Source of the DNA: Flavobacterium magnum
GTDB taxonomy: Bacteria; Bacteroidota; Bacteroidia; Flavobacteriales; Flavobacteriaceae
Length of the DNA: 64,000 nucleotides
Direction: 5' to 3'
Assembly: GCF_003055625.1 (NCBI RefSeq)
Contig: NZ_CP028811.1
Coordinates: 1,984,001-2,048,000, forward strand
The notes beneath the pieces are model-generated. The model did no database searches, was not told the DNA's origin, and worked only from the letters and a program-made list of their open reading frames with translations. A program made the translations under genes and the position numbers. Numbering within the stretch: the stretch's first letter is position 1; each line of letters opens with the position of its first letter. Below are positions 35,803 through 44,131 of this stretch, in pieces.

Positions 35803-38394
35803 TTACCCCTGCCTGAAGACCAGTTTTCCATCAAAACTGTCGAGTAGTATGATGCTTTCGGTATTCACTTTCCCTGAAAGGATCTCTTTGGAAAGCTCGT
35901 TCAGTACTTCCTTCTGCACCACCCGTTTCACCGGCCTGGCCCCGAAATGCGGATCATAGCCTTTCTGGGCGAGATAAGAAATCGCTTCGGGCGTGGCATC
36001 AAGCGTAATTTGCTGTTGCGCGAGCATTTTGGTAACGCCTTTCAGCTGTATGCCCACGATTTCGCGGATGTTTTGTTCCGTTAACGGTGTGAACATCACG
36101 ATGTCGTCGATCCTGTTGATGAATTCCGGGCGGACGGTTTGTTTCAGCAGGCCAAGGACTTCGTTTTTCGCCAATTCCGTTGCAGCTTCCACACTGCCCT
36201 TCAGGTTAGAGAATTTTTCCTGGATGATTTCGCTTCCCATATTAGAGGTCATGATGATGATCGTATTCCGGAAATCGGCGAGGCGCCCTTTATTGTCTGT
36301 AAGCCTGCCTTCATCGAGTACCTGCAGGAGGATGTTGAAGGTGTCGGGATGCGCTTTTTCGATTTCATCCAGCAGTACCACCGAGTACGGTTTTCTCCGG
36401 ACGGCCTCGGTCAATTGCCCGCCCTCATCATAGCCAACATATCCGGGAGGTGCGCCCACGAGCCTGCTTACGCTGTGACGCTCCTGGTATTCACTCATAT
36501 CGATGCGCGTCATGGCGCTTTCGTCATCAAACAGGTATGCCGCCAGGGCTTTTGCCAATTCGGTCTTACCCACGCCCGTGGTCCCGAGGAAAAGGAAGGT
36601 CCCGATGGGTTTTTTGACGTCCTGAAGCCCGGCGCGGCTGCGGCGTACCGCATCACTGACCGCCTCAATGGCTTCTTCCTGACCCACGACCCGCTTGTGT
36701 AATTCTTCTTCGAGCAGCAGCAGCTTTTCGCGCTCCCCCTGCAACATCTTCATTACGGGGATACCGGTCCATTTCGCCACCACTTCAGCGATGTCTTCCC
36801 GGGTGACTTCTTCCTTAATCAGGGAAGTGCCGCCACTTTGATTTTCGGCGAGCTGGGTTTGCAATGACTCGAGCCGGGTTTGTGCGTCCTTGATTTTCCC
36901 GTAACGAATTTCCGCTACTTTCCCGTAGTCGCCGTCGCGCTCTGCACGTTCGGCTTCATATCTGAAGTCCTCGATTTCTGTTTTTACTGCCTGAATGCTG
37001 TCAACGATATCCTTCTCTGATTTCCATTTGGCGAAAATCTCATTACGGTCTTCCTTGAGGTTGGCCAATTCCATGCCGAGGCCTTTAAGCTTGCTTTCGT
37101 CATTTTCCCTTTTGATTGCCTCAATTTCGATTTCGAGCTGCATGATCTTGCGGTCCAGCACATCGAGTTCTTCGGGTTTGGAGTTGATCTCCATGCGCAG
37201 TTTCGAAGCCGCCTCATCCATCAGGTCGATTGCCTTGTCGGGCAGGAACCTGTTGGTAATGTAGCGCTGCGATAATTCCACGGCTGCAATAATGGCTTCA
37301 TCCTTGATCTGGACTTTATGATGTGTCTCGTATTTTTCCTTGATGCCCCGCAGGATGGAAATTGCGCTTTCCGTATCCGGTTCGTCAATCAGCACCTTCT
37401 GGAAACGGCGTTCCAGGGCTTTGTCTTTCTCGAAATATTTCTGGTATTCGTCGAGGGTCGTCGCCCCGATGGCGCGCAATTCGCCCCTCGCCAATGCCGG
37501 CTTGAGGATATTGGCCGCATCCATCGCACCCTCACCGCCGCCTGCGCCTACGAGGGTATGGATCTCGTCTATAAAAAGCACGATGTCCCCTTCGGCAGCG
37601 GTCACTTCCCGTACTACCGATTTAAGCCTTTCCTCGAATTCGCCTTTGTATTTTGCACCGGCGATCAATGCACCCATGTCGAGCGAAAACACGATTTTGT
37701 CCTTCAGGTTTTCGGGCACGTCACCATCGACGATGCGGTGTGCAAGTCCCTCAGCGATGGCCGTTTTACCTACGCCGGGTTCACCAATAAGCATCGGATT
37801 GTTCTTGGTCCGGCGGGTCAGGATCTGCAGTACGCGCCGTATTTCCTCATCGCGCCCGATCACGGGATCGAGTTTTCCGTTTGCTGCGAGTTCATTGAGG
37901 TTCTTGGCATATTTGTTCAGCGCGTTGTACGTTTCCTCAGCGGATGCCGAGGTAACGCGTTCGCCTTTACGCAATTCATCGATAGCGGCTTTGAGGCCTA
38001 TTTCAGTCACGCCATGGTCTTTAAGGATTTGGGCAACCTTACTTTTGGAGTTGAAAATGGCCAGCAGCAGGTGTTCAATCGACACGAACTCGTCGTTCAT
38101 TTTACCGGCTATGATTTCTGCCTCGTTCAATGTCGTTCCCGTGACGCGCGACAGCATGATCTCGCTGCCGGATACTTTCGCGAAGCTTTGCAAAGAACTG
38201 GCGATTACCTGTTCAAACAAGGGCACATTTACGTTGAGCTTTTTCAGGAGAAACGGCGCAACGTTTTCGTCAACTTCGAAAATGGCTTTCATAAGGTGTT
38301 CATTTTCTATTTGCTGGTGCCCATAGCTTTGTGCAAGCTGCTGTGCCTTCTGGATCGCTTCCTGCGATTTGATTGTAAATTTGTTGATGTTCAT
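35803..38394 (-). CDS. clpB: ATP-dependent disaggregase ClpB
   Basis: 863 residues from the ATG at 38394; an upstream in-frame start at 38436 would include promoter sequence and a palindrome. Two Clp-N repeats (about 1-145) come first. AAA module 1 has Walker A G-E-P-G-V-G-K-T and Walker [11 protein letters not shown] long coiled-coil middle domain (about 400-530) follows, then AAA module 2 with G-T-T-G-V-G-K-T and [11 protein letters not shown], and the C-terminal D2 small domain. ClpB extracts and refolds aggregated proteins together with DnaK. It is divergent from ytxJ across a region with inverted repeats, which suggests stress control. Confidence 0.97.
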   Translation of the reverse strand: MNINKFTIKSQEAIQKAQQLAQSYGHQQIENEHLMKAIFEVDENVAPFLLKKLNVNVPLFEQVIASSLQSFAKVSGSEIMLSRVTGTTLNEAEIIAGKMNDEFVSIEHLLLAIFNSKSKVAQILKDHGVTEIGLKAAIDELRKGERVTSASAEETYNALNKYAKNLNELAANGKLDPVIGRDEEIRRVLQILTRRTKNNPMLIGEPGVGKTAIAEGLAHRIVDGDVPENLKDKIVFSLDMGALIAGAKYKGEFEERLKSVVREVTAAEGDIVLFIDEIHTLVGAGGGEGAMDAANILKPALARGELRAIGATTLDEYQKYFEKDKALERRFQKVLIDEPDTESAISILRGIKEKYETHHKVQIKDEAIIAAVELSQRYITNRFLPDKAIDLMDEAASKLRMEINSKPEELDVLDRKIMQLEIEIEAIKRENDESKLKGLGMELANLKEDRNEIFAKWKSEKDIVDSIQAVKTEIEDFRYEAERAERDGDYGKVAEIRYGKIKDAQTRLESLQTQLAENQSGGTSLIKEEVTREDIAEVVAKWTGIPVMKMLQGEREKLLLLEEELHKRVVGQEEAIEAVSDAVRRSRAGLQDVKKPIGTFLFLGTTGVGKTELAKALAAYLFDDESAMTRIDMSEYQERHSVSRLVGAPPGYVGYDEGGQLTEAVRRKPYSVVLLDEIEKAHPDTFNILLQVLDEGRLTDNKGRLADFRNTIIIMTSNMGSEIIQEKFSNLKGSVEAATELAKNEVLGLLKQTVRPEFINRIDDIVMFTPLTEQNIREIVGIQLKGVTKMLAQQQITLDATPEAISYLAQKGYDPHFGARPVKRVVQKEVLNELSKEILSGKVNTESIILLDSFDGKLVFRQG

Positions 38395-38414
38395 ATGTTT
38401 ATGATGTTTTTGCC

Positions 38415-38429
38415 TTAAGGAAACCTTAA
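38415..38429. promoter_or_regulatory. Inverted repeat upstream of clpB
   Basis: TTAAGG-AAA-CCTTAA, a perfect 6-bp inverted repeat 20 bp before the clpB start codon. It could be an operator or a leader hairpin; it is not a CIRCE element. Confidence 0.45.
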
Positions 38430-38504
38430 ACGGCATGATGTTGTAATCTGGTTTGTGTAACTTCGCGACGGTTTAATCAAATGATGTTCCAGTTGGAGGC
38501 ATCG

Positions 38505-38547
38505 GACAAAATGTCGCGTAAACCCTTGAAAACAAAGACAAAATGTC
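38505..38547. promoter_or_regulatory. Two identical palindromes GACAAAATGTC between clpB and ytxJ
   Basis: The 11-bp palindrome GACAAAATGTC occurs at 38505-38515 and again at 38537-38547, 32 bp apart, about three helical turns. The pair sits in the divergent gap and could serve both genes as a tandem operator. The protein that binds is unknown. Confidence 0.5.
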
Positions 38548-38563
38548 TTAAAATACGACAATT

Positions 38564-38947
38564 ATGGGAATTAGGAACATGTTCGGAAACAAACACAGCG
38601 CGGGGAACGGCCTGGATTGGGTACTTCTTGAAGAGATGGACCAGCTCGAACAGCTTGCGGAAGAATCGTTTAGTGCACCGGTCACCATATTTAAACACAG
38701 TACACGCTGCAATATCAGTAGCTTTTCGTTGCGGCAGTTCGAACGCGCCTACGACATCCCGGCGGACAGGATGAGGTTGTATTTTCTTGACCTGCTTGCT
38801 TACCGAAACATTTCAAACGAGCTTGCCCTGCGATTCGGGGTAGTCCATCAATCTCCGCAGATCCTGGTGGTTAGCGAAGGAAAGGCCGTCTATGATGCGT
38901 CGCATGAAAATATCAGTGCGGAAGACCTGAGGAAATTTGCAGAGTGA
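38564..38947 (+). CDS. ytxJ: Bacillithiol-system protein YtxJ (DUF2847)
   Basis: 127 residues. It has a thioredoxin-like fold with the monothiol motif F-K-H-S-T-R-C-N-I-S (Cys near residue 49), the family hallmark, and a cis-proline-like segment H-Q-S-P-Q-I-L-V-V. YtxJ is regarded as a bacilliredoxin-like protein that may remove bacillithiol from protein thiols, so the organism probably makes bacillithiol. It is divergent from clpB. The start could also be the ATG five codons later. Confidence 0.9.
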   Translation: MGIRNMFGNKHSAGNGLDWVLLEEMDQLEQLAEESFSAPVTIFKHSTRCNISSFSLRQFERAYDIPADRMRLYFLDLLAYRNISNELALRFGVVHQSPQILVVSEGKAVYDASHENISAEDLRKFAE

Positions 38948-39012
38948 TAGGGAAAAGGCGTTTGGGCGGTCAAACGTCATGCTGGAAATCGCCTGAATTT
39001 ATCCGCGGAACC

Positions 39013-39081
39013 GCGCCAGGGATGGCAGCGGCATCCTTTTTTTAACCTGGAAGGTTTAAAAAAGATACAGCGGACAGCCCG
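39013..39081 (-). repeat. Dispersed intergenic hairpin repeat, copy 3 (inverted)
   Basis: On the minus strand its arms are the same as copy 2: GGCTGTCCGCTGTATC on one side and GGATGCCGCTGCCATCC on the other. The core stem differs: TTTTTTAAACCT pairs with AGGTTAAAAAAA, with one mismatch. It lies between the convergent 3' ends of ytxJ and the agmatine deiminase gene. Confidence 0.8.
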
Positions 39082-39135
39082 ATCCCGGTATTGCGGACGC
39101 AGGGAGCGATAACGGGAGGCGCCATAAAATCACAA

Positions 39136-40197
39136 TCAGATCGAAGGTTCCTGCTGGCTCAGGCAATGAAAACTTCCCAGTCCCCAAATTAAATCCACCG
39201 AGTCGATACCTACCACTTTCCTGTCGCTGAAACAATCCTGCAGTATATCAAGCGCTTTGGCGTCGTTTTGGTCGTCTTTGAAAGTCGGGAAGATGATATT
39301 CTCGTTCGAGATGTAGAAATTGGCATACGACGCGGGCAGCCTTTGGTCGTCGTAGATAACGGCTTTGGGCATAGGGAGTTCTATAATGTTAAGCTGCTTG
39401 CCGTTTTCAAGGCGCATTCCTTTGAGCGTCTGTAAATTCTCCTGCAGCAATCCGTGGTTTTCATCATTTTTATTTTCCTCGACCACCGTAACGACAGTGT
39501 CTTCGTTTACGAAACGCGTGATGTCGTCGATATGGCCATCGGTGTCATCGCCAACGATACCGTCGCCCAGCCACAGGATGTGGTTTACACCGTAATAGTC
39601 TGAAAGGTACCGTTCAATCTGGCCCTGGGTCAGGTGCGGGTTGCGGTTTTTATTCAACAGGCAGGCGGTTGTGGTGAGCAAAGTGCCCTTTCCGTTAAAC
39701 TCGACACTGCCGCCTTCCATGACAATATCGGGATAAAAAACGGGAAGGCTTAGTTCCTTTCCGATGAGCGTCGGGATGTTATCATCGAGGTCGTACGGCG
39801 GATACTTTCCACCCCAGGCGTTGTAACCCCAATCGACAATGGCTTTCTTGTTGGTTTCGCGGTTCACCAAAAATGCAGGACCGTGATCGCGGCACCAGGC
39901 ATCATTGGTCGGATGGAAGTAAAAGTAAATGTTCGCGAACAGGTTTTCCACCGCGACGGTCTTCGCGTACCGGCTGTGCCGGATGGTTTCGACGGCGGTG
40001 TCTTTCATTTCCTGATCGGTCACGTTAATGCACACCCGCTGATGTGACGCCACCCGAAGGATGAATTCGCAGTACGAGTCGTAAATCAGGTGGATTTTCC
40101 CAGGCCACGAAGCTTCTTTATGCGGCCATGAAAGCCAGAGGGCGTCTTGTTTTTCAAATTCAGCAGGGAAGTGGAAGCCGAGTTGGTTTGGAGTCAT
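39136..40197 (-). CDS. Agmatine deiminase family protein
   Basis: 353 residues with the five-bladed amidinotransferase fold. Motifs are C-R-D-H-G-P-A-F, E-G-G-S-V-E-F-N-G-K-G and G-D-G-I-V-G-D-D-T-D-G-H-I-D-D (catalytic Asp and His). The nucleophile Cys345 lies in S-F-H-C-L-S-Q-Q-E-P, very near the C-terminus as usual. The enzyme turns agmatine into N-carbamoylputrescine and ammonia. The next gene upstream on the same strand encodes the amidohydrolase for that product, 110 bp away. Confidence 0.92.
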   Translation of the reverse strand: MTPNQLGFHFPAEFEKQDALWLSWPHKEASWPGKIHLIYDSYCEFILRVASHQRVCINVTDQEMKDTAVETIRHSRYAKTVAVENLFANIYFYFHPTNDAWCRDHGPAFLVNRETNKKAIVDWGYNAWGGKYPPYDLDDNIPTLIGKELSLPVFYPDIVMEGGSVEFNGKGTLLTTTACLLNKNRNPHLTQGQIERYLSDYYGVNHILWLGDGIVGDDTDGHIDDITRFVNEDTVVTVVEENKNDENHGLLQENLQTLKGMRLENGKQLNIIELPMPKAVIYDDQRLPASYANFYISNENIIFPTFKDDQNDAKALDILQDCFSDRKVVGIDSVDLIWGLGSFHCLSQQEPSI

Positions 40198-40307
40198 TTC
40201 AGTCGGAAAATAAAGGATAATAAAAAGGATGGATCAGCGCGTCAGGAAATTGCGTGGGTGACGATCAGCATGATGCGCTGATGTTCCCGTTTTTCCGTTC
40301 CCGTATC

Positions 40308-41183
40308 TTAGTCCTCATCGATAAACCGTTTTGTGATGGGCTGATAACTGTCAATCCTACGGTCGCGCAGGAACGGCCAGTGCATCCGGAAGTGATCGGC
40401 ATCGTTTAAATTTACGTCGACCACGGTGGTTTCTTCCTCGTCGTGTGATGCCAGGTACAACAGTTTACCCTGTCCGTTGGCAACGAAACTGCCGCCCCAG
40501 AACTTCATGGCCCCCTGCTGCTCAAAGCCGACCCGGTTGACACTCACAACCGGAATGCCATTGGCGACGGCATGCGAACGCTGTATGATTTGCCAGGATT
40601 CGTACTGGTCCTTGTTGGTTTGCTCATCCTGGTCGGTCGCCCAGCCGATGGCCGTCGGGTAAAACATGATGTCGGCCCCCATGAGGGCGGTGATGCGGCT
40701 GGCCTCAGGATACCATTGGTCCCAGCAGATCAGTATGCCGATTTTGGCGAATTTGGTATTGAAGACCTTGTAGCCCAGGTCACCGGGTGTAAAGTAAAAT
40801 TTTTCGTAATATGCCGGATCGTCCGGAATATGCATCTTGCGGTATTTGCCCAGGTACGTACCATCAGCGTCGATGACCGCGGTGGTATTGTGGTAGAGCC
40901 CCTCAGCGCGCTTTTCGAAAAGCGAGGCGATAATCACCACATGCAGTTCTGCAGCCACTGCTGAAAGTGCCGCTGTCGACTGCCCGGGAATCGGTTCGGC
41001 GAGCTTAAAATTCTCATAGTCCTCGACATCGCAGAAATACAATGAGGTGAAGAGTTCCTGCAGGCAGACAATCTGTGCGCCTTTTTCGGCTGCCACACGG
41101 ATTTCCCTTATGGCCTTATCGAGGTTGGCCTGCTTGTCGGCATCACAGGACATTTGCACCAGACCCACTTTTACATTTGACAT
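40308..41183 (-). CDS. aguB: N-carbamoylputrescine amidohydrolase (nitrilase superfamily)
   Basis: 291 residues. The nitrilase catalytic triad is visible: Glu43 in Q-E-L-F, Lys116 in K-Y-R-K-M-H-I-P and Cys153 in I-C-W-D-Q-W-Y-P-E. Sequence pattern (P-D-D-P, K-F-Y-F-T-P-G-D) fits AguB, which hydrolyses N-carbamoylputrescine to putrescine, carbon dioxide and ammonia. Together with the following deiminase it completes agmatine to putrescine. The -7 box lies 27 bp upstream and overlaps the terminator of the preceding gene. Confidence 0.92.
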   Translation of the reverse strand: MSNVKVGLVQMSCDADKQANLDKAIREIRVAAEKGAQIVCLQELFTSLYFCDVEDYENFKLAEPIPGQSTAALSAVAAELHVVIIASLFEKRAEGLYHNTTAVIDADGTYLGKYRKMHIPDDPAYYEKFYFTPGDLGYKVFNTKFAKIGILICWDQWYPEASRITALMGADIMFYPTAIGWATDQDEQTNKDQYESWQIIQRSHAVANGIPVVSVNRVGFEQQGAMKFWGGSFVANGQGKLLYLASHDEEETTVVDVNLNDADHFRMHWPFLRDRRIDSYQPITKRFIDED

Positions 41184-41209
41184 AATTGCGTAAAATAAAA
41201 TTCAGACCG

Positions 41210-41217
41210 CAAAATTA
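41210..41217 (-). promoter_or_regulatory. -7 element TAATTTTG of the aguB operon
   Basis: Exact TAnnTTTG match on the minus strand 26 bp before the aguB ATG; its first base touches the T tract of the upstream terminator. Confidence 0.5.
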
Positions 41218-41251
41218 AAGAAAAAAGCGCAGCCGGGAAACCGTTGCGCTT
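41217..41251 (-). terminator. Terminator of the lipoprotein gene
   Basis: On the minus strand AAGCGCA (41251-41245) pairs with TGCGCTT (41231-41225) and is followed by TTTTCTTT. Confidence 0.8.
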
Positions 41252-41278
41252 GTAATGTTGTCTTAAATTGTAATCCGG

Positions 41279-42463
41279 TTAGTCGCGTTTGAGCCTGTTC
41301 CGCGTGATGATGTCCTTCAGTTTCGCCTTCAGGTCCTCGCCGGTATCGTAAACCATTTGCTCGTTGCTTGGAAACGGCACTGCCTTCTGATCGAAATAGG
41401 TGTAATATTCCTGCTCCACCGCACGCTTGTCGCCGCGGAAGGTCGCGTACTGGTTTTCAAATACAAATTCGCTCGACAGCGGAAACGACTGCAGCAACTG
41501 GTTTGTGTTGAGGTTCATATAATCCACCTTTGCGGTGACCTGGCAGGCTTTCGTCTGCCTGAATTCATAAACCGAGCTTTTCACGGTTCGCATGTCATCA
41601 ACCATGATGGCTTTGCCCAGGCTGTCTTTTACGACATTGCCACGTGCGTCGAGTAATTTTTTGGTTCCGACCTTTACGAGTTTTTCCTTCACGAATTCTT
41701 TTTCCTTCACTTGTTCAGGTGAGATGTTGATCTGGCGGAAATTCAGCACGATAGCATAATCGTAATCAATGCCTTTCTGTTTGTTGCTGTGGTACGCCGT
41801 CCATTTGTCATTCAGGCCGTAAGTACTGAAGTCGAGCAGGTCGGCCTCGAGGCGGTTCGGGATAACCATATTGGTTTCGTTTTTCATGTAAACGCTGACG
41901 TAGTCAGTACCCTTGAACTGCGCTTCCTTGATGAGTTTACGCACATCCTTATAATCCGGGTTGATCTGGTCAAGATATTGCAAATCGTCATAAGCCCTGC
42001 GGAAATTCGCCTTGTCTTTTGACGCCAGCAACGCCTTCGCATTATCATACAGGTATTTTGACAGTGCGTTCTTGCTGTTCACGATCTGTTCAGAATAATC
42101 CTGGAACACGAACCTTGCATCGCGGTTTTCTTTCATCAACCGCAGCGGCAACAACGGCCTGATTTTTTCCTGACGGTTATTGAGTTTGTGGTAAGTCGTA
42201 AATACTTCCTCAAGATTGCGCGGGTTGGCGTCCTTGACCAGCAGGTCAATCTGCCTCAGGTCGCGGTCCTGTGCTTTGGCAAACGCTTCTTCCAGCATGT
42301 ACACGTACGGCTGCTTGCCTTTCTTATTTTTGTTATTCCGCAACGCACCCACGGCGTTGTCGATTGCGTTGTCGTAATCGCCTGAATTGAGCATGTTTTC
42401 GGTTTCTTTCTTCCCACATGAAACCAGCATAAAAAGTAAAAGGAGGGGTATAATTTTCTTCAT
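41279..42463 (-). CDS. Lipoprotein of unknown function, helical repeat-like
   Basis: 394 residues from the ATG at 42463, with a lipoprotein signal peptide (lipobox L-V-S-C, Cys16). The first half has a TPR-like look (M-L-N-S-G-D-Y-D-N-A-I-D-N-A-V-G-A-L, A-K-A-L-L-A-S-K-D-K-A-N-F-R-R-A-Y-D-D-L). The second half is predicted strand-rich with V-S-V-Y-M-K-N-E-T-N-M. I do not know a function. It is anchored in a membrane facing the periplasm. It follows the intergenic repeat copy 2 and ends in its own terminator, so it forms a single-gene unit. Confidence 0.75.
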   Translation of the reverse strand: MKKIIPLLLLFMLVSCGKKETENMLNSGDYDNAIDNAVGALRNNKNKKGKQPYVYMLEEAFAKAQDRDLRQIDLLVKDANPRNLEEVFTTYHKLNNRQEKIRPLLPLRLMKENRDARFVFQDYSEQIVNSKNALSKYLYDNAKALLASKDKANFRRAYDDLQYLDQINPDYKDVRKLIKEAQFKGTDYVSVYMKNETNMVIPNRLEADLLDFSTYGLNDKWTAYHSNKQKGIDYDYAIVLNFRQINISPEQVKEKEFVKEKLVKVGTKKLLDARGNVVKDSLGKAIMVDDMRTVKSSVYEFRQTKACQVTAKVDYMNLNTNQLLQSFPLSSEFVFENQYATFRGDKRAVEQEYYTYFDQKAVPFPSNEQMVYDTGEDLKAKLKDIITRNRLKRD

Positions 42464-42533
42464 GTTGTTTTTGGTTTTTGGCAAATATAGCGAAAGTGGT
42501 AAATTACAAAGTAGCCCGGGCATAAAGTTTTTC

Positions 42534-42622
42534 AGGAGCTGTTTCCGGCTGTCCGCTGTATCTTTTTCTTAGGCTCCGCTGCACTGCGCCAAAGAAAAAG
42601 GATGCCGCTGCCATCCGGGCTA
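42534..42622 (+). repeat. Dispersed intergenic hairpin repeat, copy 2
   Basis: Arms GGCTGTCCGCTGTATC (about 42547-42562) and GGATGCCGCTGCCATCC (42600-42616). The core stem is CTTTTTCTT (42562-42570) with AAGAAAAAG (42592-42600), plus GGC/GCC inside. TAGCCCGGG at 42512-42520 is complementary to the terminal CCGGGCTA (42615-42622). Located between the fahA 3' end and the lipoprotein gene. Confidence 0.8.
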
Positions 42623-42727
42623 CCGGCGCCTTCCCGAATCAGGGAATCTCAAAAAATGCACATTCCGGAATATAACCCGGCAGCCCGCGTTACAATCCGG
42701 AATGGCTTGTTATGAATTTACGCTGTG

Positions 42728-44011
42728 TCAGCTTCTTACAAACGGCGGCAACAGTTTGCTGCAAACTTCCCCGAATCCGATGCGCACCTCATTATTCCTG
42801 CACCAGCCGCGGAATCGGACTGAGTCGTTGTCATTGATGAATTTGCGCTCCGTACCGTCTTTCATGACAATCGGGTTTTTACCGCCCCAGGTCAGTTCAA
42901 GCATCGAACCAAAACTATCCGGAGTGGGTCCTGAGATCGTCCCCGATCCCATCATATCGCCTGAATTAACGCGGCAGCCGTTCGAGGTGTGGTGCGCGAG
43001 CTGCTGGCTCATCGACCAGTACATGTACTTGAAATTCGACTGGCTTACCACTGTAGGCTCGCAGTTTTCCGGCTCTATTTCCACTTCAAGGGTGATGTCG
43101 AATGCGTGTTTGCCTTTCTGTTGTAAGTAGGGCAGGGGTGTAGGATCTTGTTTGGGGCCCCTTGTACGGAACGGTTCCAAAGCATCCATCGTCACAATCC
43201 AGGGAGAAATCGATGACGCAAAATTTTTGGCCAGGAACGGCCCGAGCGGCACATATTCCCAACGCTGTATGTCACGGGCGCTCCAGTCATTGAGCAGCAC
43301 CATCCCGAAAATGTAATCCTCTGCTTCATGCACCGGTATATTTTCACCCATGATGTTGACGTCGGTGGTGATGAACGCCGTTTCCAGTTCAAAATCGATG
43401 GATCTTGAAGGCCCGAAAACCGGTGTGGATTCACCCGCCGGTACCGTTTGCCCCATCGGACGGTGTACCGGAATGCCCGACGGCACAATTGACGAACTCC
43501 GGCCATGGTACCCCACAGGGATGTGCAGCCAGTTCGGCAACAGGGCATTCTCAGGATCGCGGAACATTTTGCCGACGTTTGTAGCATGCTCCTTACTGGA
43601 ATAAAAATCAGTATAATCACCGATTAGCACAGGCAATTGCATTTCCACTTCATCGATATGGTGCACGATTGCGTCACGATGGTCCTTGTTGTCTTTAAGT
43701 TCGTTGTTTTTGGCGTCGAAAATATCGGCGATGCGGTTGCGCACGAGCCGCCAGGTTTTCTTGCCGTCAGAGATGAAATCGTTCAGCGTGTCCTGCATGA
43801 ACATGTCATCGGTAAGCTCAATGCCTTCAAAATAGTTGAGTTGCTGTAAAGCGCCCAGATCAATGGCGTAATCGCCTATCCGGGTGCCTATGGTGATCAC
43901 ATCGTCCTTGGTCAGGAACACCCCGAAAGGAATGTTCTGAATCGGGAAATCGCTTTCCGGCGGCACTTCCAGCCACGATTTACGGTGTGGATTATTTGCG
44001 GTAATTGGCAT
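42728..44011 (-). CDS. fahA: Fumarylacetoacetase
   Basis: 427 residues, normal length. The N-terminal SH3-like domain is followed by the FAH core with Y-H-G-R-S-S-S-I-V-P-S-G, F-E-L-E-T-A-F, the metal-binding residues in E-D-Y-I-F-G-M-V-L-L-N-D-W-S-A-R-D-I-Q-R-W-E-Y, and G-D-M-M-G-S-G-T-I-S-G-P. The enzyme splits fumarylacetoacetate into fumarate and acetoacetate, the last step of tyrosine and phenylalanine breakdown. Other genes of that pathway (hmgA, hppD) are not in the window. It is divergent from glyA and has a good promoter. Confidence 0.95.
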   Translation of the reverse strand: MPITANNPHRKSWLEVPPESDFPIQNIPFGVFLTKDDVITIGTRIGDYAIDLGALQQLNYFEGIELTDDMFMQDTLNDFISDGKKTWRLVRNRIADIFDAKNNELKDNKDHRDAIVHHIDEVEMQLPVLIGDYTDFYSSKEHATNVGKMFRDPENALLPNWLHIPVGYHGRSSSIVPSGIPVHRPMGQTVPAGESTPVFGPSRSIDFELETAFITTDVNIMGENIPVHEAEDYIFGMVLLNDWSARDIQRWEYVPLGPFLAKNFASSISPWIVTMDALEPFRTRGPKQDPTPLPYLQQKGKHAFDITLEVEIEPENCEPTVVSQSNFKYMYWSMSQQLAHHTSNGCRVNSGDMMGSGTISGPTPDSFGSMLELTWGGKNPIVMKDGTERKFINDNDSVRFRGWCRNNEVRIGFGEVCSKLLPPFVRS

Positions 44012-44058
44012 GGGCAGAAAATATTTAGGGGTGGTTAGTTTGTTAAAAATTCAGTTAT

Positions 44059-44088
44059 CAAATATATTATTATATGTCAATTTAACAA
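44059..44088 (-). promoter_or_regulatory. Promoter of fahA
   Basis: On the minus strand: TTG (44088-44086), a 19-nt spacer, TATATTTG (44066-44059). Complete match to the Bacteroidetes pattern, 47 bp before the ATG. Confidence 0.7.
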
Positions 44089-44098
44089 ACGATTTTCG

Positions 44099-44106
44099 TA
44101 ATTTTG
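44099..44106 (+). promoter_or_regulatory. -7 element TAATTTTG of glyA
   Basis: Exact TAnnTTTG match 25 bp before the glyA ATG. Its upstream region overlaps the divergent fahA promoter. Confidence 0.55.
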
Positions 44107-44131
44107 ACCCGTTTTTAACAAATCATATACC

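Noticed and set aside
37318..38418. Long plus-strand open frames (366 and 328 codons) opposite clpB
   Set aside because: clpB on the minus strand is unambiguous, with both Walker motifs in place; long antisense frames are expected in high-GC3 coding DNA.
38481..38774. 97-codon plus-strand frame overlapping the start of ytxJ
   Set aside because: It is in another phase from the recognisable YtxJ protein and its beginning lies over the twin palindromes.
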